NCBI RefSeq assembly: GCF_963676685.1
Contig: NC_092357.1
Location: 18,341,607 to 18,405,606, forward strand
Reading direction: 5' to 3'
Source of the DNA: Mytilus edulis
Taxonomy: Eukaryota; Mollusca; Bivalvia; Mytilida; Mytilidae
DNA length: 64,000 bases
The stretch's first letter is position 1; the number at the start of each line of letters is the position of its first letter. This document shows positions 10,352 through 20,800 of this stretch, in pieces. Under the pieces are notes generated by a model, which worked only from the letters and a program-made list of their open reading frames with translations, was not told the origin of the DNA and searched no databases. Made by a program: the position numbers and the translations under genes.

Positions 10352-11298
10352 AAATATTATTGTTACATCGGAGACTAATTGCCGGAATGCAAAGTTGTGT
10401 AAGGAACCGATTAATTAAGAATGTAACAATAATTATTGAGGCTACGGTTACATTGTGTTATTATTACATGAACAACAGCAATGTTCGCTAGATTTATTAA
10501 ATTTATATCTTCTATAGTTGTGTTGCTTAATTCTTTCATATGTACTAAATAATACTTGTAATAATGATAGATAATAAATATCATTATTCAACAAATGGTG
10601 TTTAAATAGTTTTACGTATTTGTCTTTACACTTTGAACAATGGATGAAGATATTCAGGCATTACCAATTTTGTCACGTTTGGATGAAAACATTAAAACTT
10701 GGGATGCGTTTGAAACGAAACTGAAACAATATCAAGACACAAATTTCATACAGCTATAGATACAAACGCAGCTCCAAAAAAATTGATACATCAAAAGCAA
10801 AGTTTGCTAACTGCTAAGTTGTATACTAAAATCTGAGGTAAACCTAAAATCCGTAATGGACGGCACTGTGATCATATTGATAGACGACATGAAACTACAC
10901 CACATGCTTCCAACCAAAATATTGGATGAGAATATCAACATTGCTAGAGTAAAAAGTATTTCTCACCAGAACCATGGCAAACATTAAAGATTGCCTTATC
11001 TTCTAAAAGGAATATCGCAGAATGGATTTGCCTACTGCGATACAGACGTTCACAATGCGGCATCACTGGTGTGTGATGACTGCTTGGAGTGGTTTCATCA
11101 AAAATGTGTCAGACTCTCAAAAATAAAATAAATGTCTTCAACTTTTATTATTTAGTACATTCGTACAGTCGCTGTTTTTCGTGTAACAATAACGCTATGT
11201 AACTGTAGCCTCAATAGTTATTGTTACATTCGTAATTAATCAGGTCCTTACCCAACCATGCATTCCGGCATTTAGTCTCCAATGTAACAATAATATTT
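10352..11298. mobile_element. TIR DNA element with degenerate coding remnant
   Basis: Long inverted terminal repeats of about 115 bp: 10352-10470 ('tattattgttacatcggaga' ... 'gaggctacggttacattg') is matched by the complement of 11180-11298 with few mismatches. Between them, 10640-10759 opens as a plus-strand frame beginning MDEDIQALPILSRLDENIK and ending at TAG. A later segment (about 11036-11130) encodes a zinc-finger piece. No intact transposase is visible. The left end also has a facing fragment (about 10320-10352), suggesting a second, truncated copy head-to-head. The transposon superfamily was not established. Confidence 0.7.
11030..11131 (+). pseudogene. PHD-like zinc-finger fragment in TIR element
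   Basis: The frame reads YCDTDVHN, then SLVCDDCLEWFHQKCVRLSK before TAA. The spacing C-x2-C-x4-H-x2-C with an aromatic before the histidine is the second half of a PHD/RING-type finger as seen in several transposon-encoded proteins. No start and no continuation are visible, so it is a remnant inside the 10352-11298 element. Confidence 0.5.
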
Positions 11299-11520
11299 TG
11301 TTTTGAATTCTGAAAAAATTGTGGGTTTTTTTTCACCTGCGGCGAAAAACAAACTATTTTTTTCGCGACAAGTCGAAAACAATTTTTTTCTTTCAATTTT
11401 AGCATTACATATAGTGGCAGCTGAGGGTGTAACAAACAATTTTTTTTTTTCAGAATTCAAAACAAATTATTTTTTTCTCCAAAAACTGGAAACAAACTTT
11501 TTTTTCCAAAAAAAAAACCA
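11297..11520. repeat. palindromic low-complexity repeat
   Basis: 'ttttgaattctgaaaaaa' at 11299 and its complement 'ttttttcagaattcaaaa' near 11446 face each other around an A/T-rich core, giving open frames on both strands with runs of F and K. The mirrored frames show this is a repeat and not a gene. Confidence 0.55.
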
Positions 11521-11875
11521 TAGCCCCTTGCTAGAACAAAGAGTGTTGCCCACTAACAAAACAAGAATAGCACATGATGATGTCAACGTACCGTGCGTTG
11601 ATCACAGTTCACTGTGGTACAGTGTATCGAGATGTGAGAATTCTAACTTAAAATCACCGTTTCTGTCCCTACCACCTATCCACCCCTAAAGTTTCATACC
11701 GGCTAAAAAACTGTTCAGGTATTAACATAAAAGTTTGATAAAACAGAAAGTTCTCTCACATGTGCATGATAATATGCATGCAATCATTAACACAATTTAC
11801 AAAAGAAGATAAACTCTAACCAAATATATTCTGCTATTAAAATCTCAATATCGGGTTTTCTATGCACTCCTTTAC

Positions 11876-12185
11876 GAGGGTGGTAAGGGGGTACTTCATG
11901 ACCAAAAAAACGGTAAAAATTCTAGCCAAATGACGTTTACGGTAATTTTTGGTACATGATGATAAAATATACACTTTCTTTTAGACGATAAAAAATCAAA
12001 TGATTTTGATGAATCACGTTAATTTTTTCCCAAAATAACGGTATCGCTAATCATTTGAGACCTCTGACGAATCACGAGAAGGATATTTTGTTGTATCACT
12101 GTAAAATTTTAATCAATTTGACGCTAACGGTAGCCCAAAATGGCAGTTTGATGCCTGACCGTATTAAAAAGGCATAACTACCCTC
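11876..12185. mobile_element. MITE, GAGGGTGGTAA ends, 6-bp TSD
   Basis: Ends GAGGGTGG... and ...CTACCCTC form short terminal inverted repeats, and the element is flanked on both sides by CTTTAC (11870-11875 and 12186-12191), a 6-bp target-site duplication. A larger copy with the same ends and its own 6-bp duplication lies at 34457-35036. There is no coding capacity. Confidence 0.7.
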
Positions 12186-12359
12186 CTTTACTTCTCTTGA
12201 ACTGAATTTTAATGTGCATATTGTTATGCGTTTACTTTTCTACATTGGCTAGAGGTATAGGGGGAGGGGTTGAGATCTCATAAACATGTTTAACCCCGCC
12301 GCAATTTTGCGCCTGTCCCAAGTCAGGAGCCTCTGGCCTTTGTTCATCTTGTATGATTT

Positions 12360-12595
12360 TTAATTTTAGTTTCTTGTGTATAATTCAGAGTTTAGTATGA
12401 CGTCCATTATCACTGTACATACTAGTATACATATTTTTAGGGGCCAGCTGAAGGGCACCTATGGGTGCGGGAATTCTCGCTACATTGAAGACCCATTGGT
12501 GGCCTTCGGCTGTTGTCTGCTCTATGGTCGGGTTGTTGTCGCTTTGACACATTCCCCATTTCCTTTCTCAATTTTACAAAAAGAAATTTATTTTA
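12360..12595 (+). repeat. dispersed repeat family B copy
   Basis: The segment with 'ggggccagctgaaggg', 'ctcgctacattgaagac' and 'ggtcgggttgttgtc' recurs at about 39530-39740 (plus) and 49208-49440 (minus), with fragments at about 26325-26400 and 62125-62180. It is SINE-sized and probably non-coding; the open frame through it is incidental. Confidence 0.65.
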
Positions 12596-12599
12596 ATAT

Positions 12600-13920
12600 G
12601 TATTATTATTATATTTGGTACATGCAGGGCTGCCAAGTCTCACACATTTAGCGGGAGACTCACCCATGTTCATGCTTTTTTGGCGGCATTTTCCTGGGGG
12701 CTAGTAACTGAAAATGTTTAAAACAAACTGTAGGATTTGTCCCAGCTTCAACTCTTATTTTCAAAAATAACTAAACACAATCGACATGATCTTCATTTTT
12801 TGTATTTATTTGACATGTCTGAATGGTCATGCAATCTTCAGCTGCGACATTTTTAATATAAACTGAAATTTCAGAGAAATTCGTTGGATATCAATTTCCT
12901 GGATTTCATGGGTACAGGTAAAACCTGGAAATTAAATGTTTAACAAATAACATATTTTCGGTAAGGGTTTATGCAGAATTTTATTAAATAACGAAAGCAA
13001 ATTTATCCAAGAAAATTTGTACCCGTGAAAATAAGTGAATCAACAGTATATATTCCAATGTAGCTCAGGGAAGATTATCAACATAAACAATGATAAACTA
13101 TCTGACAAATAGGAAGAAATCTTGTAAAAATTTATTATAGATAAGGGTGGGCCACCCCAGGGCATTTACTTAAAGTCTACATTATACTTGAAGTGAATCG
13201 CATTATAACTGTCTCATACATATACTTGGAAAGGAAAGTTGTCTTTCTTCCAATAGAAAATAATGACAAATGGTTTTGTAGTACAATGTCATGAATGTAG
13301 TAGACTTTTTTCTTTTTTTCAGGTACAAAAAATGTAATTTACATATCTTAAGAATTCTCTTATATTATGAGCATACAATTATTTTTATTTTGATAGAGTG
13401 AATTTTCCTTTGTAACTTTTTCATGAAATATGTGGAAAAAAATACCGATTGTTACATTACTTAAAAAATTTAGTCATGATTAAAAATTTGGTTTTTAGTA
13501 TAATAGATTGCAGCAATCATCACCAAAATAATTTCCAACTACAGTGTACATGTACTTGTTGGAAGACAAATTTTCAGACAGTTATAGAGTTCTCTCTCAT
13601 AATTAATCTATAATATTAATGAAAAGTAATTCATGTTTAGCATTTCAAAGTGCAAGGAAAATCATGAGCTATGAATATTAGAAGGGAATTAAAATACTTA
13701 TTTTCATTTGGACGAAAAGGCATGTTATTTAGGGTGAGTATATATATATGTTCTAAATTTTTGTAAAACATGTAAAACATGACCAATTATTGTTTAACTA
13801 GGAATTTAGTAACATTTATATGAAATCACATATTTCTATGCTAAGCTTTATGGATTACTATACATTATAAAAAATAGGCTAATTGTATATTTATAAATTA
13901 TCTTTGTTTTTTTTTCAAAC
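12600..13920. other. intergenic sequence without a supported gene
   Basis: AT-rich. I see no conserved frame, RNA gene or clear repeat structure. Confidence 0.4.
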
Positions 13921-13924
13921 AAGA

Positions 13925-14255
13925 GGTTGGTTCTCACCTTCAATCTCATGGAAGGGCAACACTGATGTGGCCAAGAAACAGTGTCTATAGTTATCAAAGG
14001 TACCAGGATTATAATTTAGTATGCCAGATGCATGTTTCGTTTACATAAGACTCATCAGTGACGCTTGTATCAAAATATTTATAAAGCCAAACAAGTACAA
14101 AGTTCAAGAGCATCGAGGATCCAAAATTCCAAAAAGTTGTGCCAAATACGGCTAAGGTAATCTATGCCTGGGATAAGAAAATCCTTAGTTTTTTGAAAAA
14201 TTGAACGATTTTGTAAACAGGAAATTTATTAAAAAAAATGACCACATTATTGATA
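13925..14255 (-). repeat. hammerhead-bearing dispersed repeat
   Basis: Contains, on the minus strand, a hammerhead-like core (14022-14066) followed by 'aatcctggtacctttgataa'. Upstream of it is the 'ggataagaaaatccttag' block also seen at about 10205-10312. Related but diverged sequence occurs around 1122-1330. The length and ribozyme suggest a retrozyme-like or PLE-derived family; the family identity is inferred. Confidence 0.55.
14022..14066 (-). ncRNA. hammerhead ribozyme motif, stems eroded
   Basis: The minus strand carries CTGATGA, a stem-loop GTCT-TATGT-AAAC, and GAAA, the invariant core order of a hammerhead. Stem I can form between GCGTCA and TGGC-TAC flanks with one mismatch; stem II has one mismatch; stem III is reduced to mismatched bases before ATC. 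The differences look like CpG decay (CG to CA or TG), so this copy is probably inactive while older copies were functional. Confidence 0.55.
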
Positions 14256-14259
14256 TTCT

Positions 14260-17200
14260 AGCGTGAAAGACTATTGATATTATCTTTCTATCGCAATTTT
14301 GCCTATATATGACATTGTTGATGTTTACATTGGCAACGACACATGCCCCCAAAGTTTATAACAATAATTTTCATCTCAGGAAAGTTAAGTAGCATGAGAT
14401 GAAAAATTATCACATCAAAAAAGATAAATAAAAAACAGCAATGATTATAATTATTTGTGATTTGAATTTGCAGAGATTTATTTCATTGTGCAAAATTCAT
14501 GTTCGGCATTGACATGACTGCATGACGTCATATCACTTTATAATCCTGTAATGTTTAAAACATGCATATTATATATTTCATAAACAGTTGTACATTCAAG
14601 TTTTACATAAATTTATAAAAATGTATAACTCCTAACAACTTCATTTCAAAGTCAGTATTTAAAATAAGTTTTGATTTATTAGGCAGATATTTATACAATT
14701 CAAATTTAAAACCTATGATTCAACTTAAAAGGTATATTTCTAATAGTTTAATGTTGATAGTGTCAAGTGCCCCTCAAGTTATCGAATAGTTGTTTTTTTA
14801 TTAACTCAGTATTGTCATGATTGTCAGTGAAAAATATGAATACAATATTAGATTAAGTTTAAAAATATTTGATATGAGGGTATAGATGGGAGTCCTTATT
14901 TCTGATGTGTTACGTCTGAAATCATGAAACTAAAGATTATAAAATAGTATTTATTGCTTATTTCTGTAAAATTTTCTGTAGTAAGATTATTTCAGTAGCT
15001 GTACATCATCACTGTACATTGTTCATTTCTGTAATCAGTATTTTATTACTTGATTATTTTATTTCCCTCTGTTTTTCCTTATACTTTGCACATAAACCTT
15101 TATTATTTATATTTGATGCCTTTTTTGTCAATTAAGTATTTATTTTTGTCACCATTCTCTTTTCTGTAAAACCCCTTCAAGACCCTCAAATATAACAAAT
15201 ACAGGTACATGTACTAAAAGTTTAAAAAGTAAAATCAATAAATTTAATGTCAATCATCTAGTTGTTAAGGTGTAACATTACAATTGAAAAAATCACCTGT
15301 GAAAAACACTTAATTAATTTTAATTTATACTTTTAAATAACATAATTATACATGACTTAACATTACAAACATTTAATAATCTTTAATTGTATTTAACCAT
15401 TAGATTACAATGAAAAAACAAATAGACTATAAATTGTAAAACAATAGGATTAGCAAAAAAATATTAGTCTGGAAGGAGTTATCTCCCAATGTACTAATTA
15501 GGCCAAATAAAATAGTATGTGTGGTTCCAGTTACAGTTTTAAAAAAATTTGGGGTAGATAGGTAGGGATTTTTTTATGTTATGCCTTTTTATTACATTGA
15601 GTCTATGGGAGCAATATTCTGACTTAACCAGTGCTTAATGAAAGGTGATAGCAAAATCTTTAGTGTAGGCTATTATTAAGGTTAAAAAATAGGGTAGGTA
15701 GGGTAACTGGAACCACACATATATTTTTATTTAGTCTTAGCAAACTTCTATATTCTAACCAGACGATCGCATAAAATTTACTTAAAATATTAAGTTAATA
15801 TGACAATTTGTTAAAAAGATATATATATACTGATATATGGACATTTAAAGTACATAAAACATAATGGAGAAATCTAACTTTGTACCTGGGAAGGTTGAAA
15901 TCATTCATATATCACTACCATATCATTTACAGTAGGTATATTGCAATTGTGTAGAAGTTTCTAAAACTTTAGGAAGTGGTTGAAAATTTGCACAGGTATG
16001 CACAAATAGTTGAGGGTTGAAATAGTTGAGTGAATTTAATGAGATATCCACATTGATTTTACCATTATAATAAAGACAATGTGGTAATTGACATGAAAAA
16101 AATAAAATTATAGCTCACTAAAAATAACTTACAGTGAAATTTTCATGACAGAATTTTTATTTCTGGGACCATTATAGACATCATAACTATTTGGGAATCT
16201 GTGACACTTGGTATGAGAATTTGCAACACTTGATTAATTGGACTATTGATGTCATGCAAAAATCACTTTGCCTTAATGGTGTCAGACAATTTCTTTTTTA
16301 AGAACCTTTGTTATTGAGGGAATGGGGACAAGGTCTATGGTAATTAATGATGTCATTTTACATTTTACAGCATTATGTGCATTTAGTCTATTTCTGCTTT
16401 TCAAGAGTATATTATGCCTATACTTTAATGTGAAGTCTTTCTACTTGAAAAAATGAAGATTTAATTAACTAATTTAATTCAAAATTCGCTAACCAATGTG
16501 TAGATCATGAATTGAAAAGGAATATTGTTGTGGGTTATTGAAGGTCATGATCCTTAGATTTTATTTTTTTAATGTTTTTTAGGGGGGGGGGGGGGTGCTT
16601 AAATATTTCATAATTTTTTTTAATCTCTTTCTTTTCGACGAAATAAAAATTAGAAGTTTTGAAATATAATGCGGGGTCAATTTATGTTTTTTTTTTAATT
16701 ATTATTTTTAAAATGCTATCTTAAAAATAACATGACACTCATATTACAGACACAGTAATGGAATATTAACCTCTCCCCCTTTTTTCAAAGATTTTGTTCC
16801 TAACTACAGCAGATTTATACATTAATTCAGCTTAAATTCTAACTTATTATAATTTCAATTTATAAGAAACTTTAAAGTTTTGTATGAAAAAAACAAGTAA
16901 TAAAAAACCCAGTTGACGTAGACTTGAAACTTTAAACCATATGACATTCACAATATCATGAATACATATCAATACACTAAATAAAAGAAAAGCACAATAT
17001 GATTTGCATTCTTTTAAGTTTAAATAACTGTTAAATCAATAATGGATTATTTACCCATGCTGAGCCTACATGATACAAGGTAAAATTTGATCAAATCTTA
17101 ACATTTAAAAGACATGTTTTAAATCCCTGATTATATTAAGGCATTTTTAATCTCTTAATTCTTTCTTAAATCTACTTTATAATTTATTGACAATATATAA

Positions 17201-17340
17201 GTTCTTTTCAAATCAGTTTATGTATTTTATTGACAATATACCTGTATATAATTAGTTTAGCGGTTCAACGAGTATGACCATTAATATATTGATTTTAGCC
17301 TTGTACTACTTATAGAACTTAAAACCCAGTTTGCATGACA
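14260..17340. other. intergenic sequence upstream of the dynein gene
   Basis: AT-rich, with a further copy of the dispersed repeat (about 14874-15195), a MITE (15516-15721) and a 14-base G run near 16583. No coding exon is supported. Confidence 0.4.
15516..15721. repeat. MITE with TATGTGTGGTTCCAGTTAC ends
   Basis: TATGTGTGGTTCCAGTTAC at 15516 is mirrored by GTAACTGGAACCACACATA ending at 15721, a perfect 19-bp inverted repeat. It is followed inward by mirrored 'gggtagataggtaggg'-like sequence. 206 bp, no coding capacity. Confidence 0.7.
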
Positions 17341-17355
17341 ATGGTCCTGATCCTG

Positions 17356-17369
17356 GTAACCATGGCCTG
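17356..17369 (+). promoter_or_regulatory. possible X-box half-site upstream of dynein
   Basis: GTAACCATGGCC lies about 175 bp upstream of the dynein ATG. RFX factors that drive ciliary genes bind GTNRCC-(0-3)-RGYAAC; only the left half and the first bases of the right half match here. Position and gene type make it plausible, but the match is incomplete. Confidence 0.2.
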
Positions 17370-17535
17370 CAGACGACACACAACAAGTTACCGTACAAAC
17401 TGAATCACATGGTCCAATTACATCTGTGAAGTACAGGGTAGGTCTGGTATACAGGATATATTCTGATTTGGAGTGGAATACATTGGAAAGGACATTATTT
17501 TTCTATAGTGAGTGAAGACTGCTAAAACTGCCACC

Positions 17536-17892
17536 ATGTCGGCGGCAGATTTAGATTTACACGATGCGCGTGTGGAATTCATGGCAGACTATGTCATCAA
17601 GACATTAAAAATTAAACCAGACAAATTTCAAAAGATGTATAGTTTGGAAGAAACCAGACAAATGTTCATGGATTTCTTTGAAAAGTCCGACTGTCAGTCT
17701 ATAGTTATTGGACAGCCCACTGGTAGTTTAGTGGCCACATTAGAATGGCCAACGAAACCAAAAGCCAAAGCTTGCTATTTCGTCAAGATGACGGGAAACA
17801 ATATCAACAAAGACACCAATATGAGGACGGCTTTGATGTATGGTGATCTCTCATATGCTCCCTTAGATCAACTTTCTGCATTCGTAGATGAG
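17536..17892 (+). CDS. DNAH9/11/17: dynein heavy chain exon 1 (residues 1-119)
   Basis: Begins [20 protein letters not shown] and ends FVDE before a GTATAG donor, phase 0. It encodes the extreme N-terminus used for tail assembly. The reading frame is open 24 bases upstream to a GTG, but the ATG with GCCACC context is preferred. Confidence 0.9.
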
Positions 17893-20800
17893 GTATAGTT
17901 TTGTTATTTTGATAAATTCACATTATAGCACATAAATATGTTTTATCAGAAGTTCTTATATTACCTTTTATATCAGTTTTGAGGGGTTGATGAAAAACTG
18001 TTTTTTCAGGTGTACTTTTGTTATGTTATGCACCTATTAAAATAACTTGTATATATGTAATTTTCAATTGTTTTAATTCATGGGTTTCCTCTCATTGTTG
18101 AAGGTGGTACAGTGACCAATAGCTGTTAATTTGTGTGTCATTTATTCTATTGTAGAGAGTTGTCTCATTGGCAATCATACCCCATCTTTTTATTTTTGTA
18201 AACCTCTGAGACTTCATTTTTATAAAAACAAAAGTAGAATCTTTAGTTATAAGGCTATGGGCTATATCTCCAACATGGTCAAATCTGACCAGCAACTTCT
18301 GGGAATTTGATGAACAACCTTGGGTCCTGAAGTTTCATCTAAAAGTCCTTGTGACGTTTAAAAATATTAGAAATTGTTTTATTTAAATGACTTTTATTTG
18401 CTTAATTTTAAGTGACCTCAGATTTTTTTTGTAATTTGAAATTGTGACCTATGGGGGTACCCTACCAGAGCCCCCAGAATTTTAAAGGAATTTGATATGA
18501 TTTTATTAGTGTAGGAATCAATGGCTTCAGATGGCAATTAGATAATCAATAGGTGAACCAAACTAATTGGCTCTAATGTAATATTTTTTTAATAAATCAA
18601 CATTTGATTTCCTGGTAGAGAAAATGTACTTCTATACATGTAAATAGACCGTATAAATTTGATTACCCTAAAATTACCAATATTATTAAATGGAATATTT
18701 AGCATGTACACGGTGTAGTTTCGGGATACTTTTACTATCCACTGGTTATCTTTCAAGGGGATCTATATAAGAGTGGGATTGTTCATTTCTATGTTCTGTA
18801 TTTTTTTGCCTTTTTTCTCAATATTTGTAACCCAGTTTCAATTCTTTGTTTTAAAACGCCCCATTATCTTCTATTCTATATAAGTTTAGGGGCCTAGGTG
18901 GCTGAGGGGTCTAAGTAGTTACTACTGTAATCACTAGCCAGTCATGGATGATCAACACTGAGATTGTGAGTTCAAACCCCACTTGTGCAGGTGCACTAGA
19001 CTTCAATCTTAATAGACTAGGATTTTCAATTTTCCTAACCAAGGTCTGTTGCTTTGTCAGGGCACTCCAGCTTCCTCCACCAATAAAAGCTTGCCACCTT
19101 GAAATACTGGTAGCTCCAAAGGAGTGCCTAAAAGTGGCGATCAAACACCAAAACTCAAATCTATATAAGTTTACCAATTTTTCTATTTTTTTCCCCCTTT
19201 TTGACACACAAATTATCTTCAGTAAACCCCATCTACACCCTCAATATGTATGTTAGTTGATTCCTTCTTAGAAACTACTTAATTAGTCAAGCTAATAGGT
19301 CAAAATCAATATCAAACAATTGTTTTATAAACATGACCTTGTACAAAAACAACCTACAATAGGTAGATAGCTTTATGTTGCATGTTTCAATACAAAATCA
19401 TATTGAGATATTATATGAGAAAGTAGTGAATTATTAAGACCTTCTAGTGGAATATAGGGTGATCCTTGTTATCCATGAAAGTAGCCCGGAACTAAATCTA
19501 ATTTGTATTGGATAATAATAAAAAATCCAATACATGAATAAAGTATGAATAACATTTATAAGTAAAAGATAGAAAGACTTTTGGATCAAGTTGGCATATA
19601 TGTAAAATATCAAGTAAAAAGGATACTAAACATATAAAAAAAAGTATTAAAAGAAATAAACTTAATATACAATTTCTTTCCATGAAAGGGAGGTATCTAT
19701 GAAAATTCATCAACACCACAAGCCCCCCCCCCCCACCTCACTTTTTTTTTCTTATCTTTTTTAATCAAAACTTCATTGCATATGTTAGAAAATAACTTAT
19801 TCTATTATGTCAAAGAGACAAGTCATTCATTTTTAATAAAATAGTTAAAGTACATGTAGCTCATCATATATCTTGTAAAAAAAAAAAAAAAACGTCCTGA
19901 CTGTATTAAAGATTGGCATTGTTACGAGTGTATTTCAAGTGATGCACTATATCTCTGTTTTCAATAGGTATATCTCAAATATATAAATCCCCTGGCTCGT
20001 TTGTTATTTCAAAATTTGATCAATTGAAATATTGTACCTTATTCAATACAGTGACAGAATCTACATGTATAATAGACTCTACAATGACTTGTCTCTTTGA
20101 TGACTGTGACAGTTGATTCTCCTTAAAGAAACATTCCATTGCATACCTTAGAAACGTTGTCTCACATGTAGCCCTTCACATGGTACTTTGATATAATCAA
20201 TTTCTTTTTTTAAGGGGAGGGGAGGGTATATAATTTATTTCTATCAGTGTACATGTTTTTTTTTTTAATTTTTATAAAAGAGAAGAAGAATCCTTTTTCT
20301 GTCAGGAGACTGAAATTTACATATTTTAAGAATTCATATTTTTTTTTTATCTTAATTGAAATTAAAGGTTTAAATTTTGGTCTTTTATTAACATTACAAG
20401 AATATTGAACACCTCAGCAAGAAAATAATTTGCAGGTAATTAATCAATTCTTATACATTTTAGAATTAATTATTCATCAGTGGCATTGAGTGAGATATCT
20501 TTTGTATCACAAAACTTTAAACTGGTAACCATATAATTATCTAATGAAAGTTACATAACTTGTATTTGGTCGTCAAGTTTTTAACTGTAATAAATAAAAA
20601 GTTTATTCATAAACATGATGTAATGCAAATTGATTTACTTATCAATGCCCCCCCCCCTGGTAGAGTGATAAGTTCATTTACCTAAATTTTCTTTCTTCCC
20701 TTTACATTCAGATTTTTTTGCAATAATTTATGTACGATCATGTTTACACAGTGGCTCAGACAAGTTTGAAACAAGTTTAATTTGATTTTTGAACATTAAT

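Noticed and set aside
11272..11689. Overlapping plus- and minus-strand frames rich in F and K
   Set aside because: They mirror each other because the underlying sequence is palindromic and homopolymeric.
18889..18975. tRNA gene
   Set aside because: A and B boxes are present but the sequence does not close a cloverleaf and continues into a SINE body with target-site duplications.
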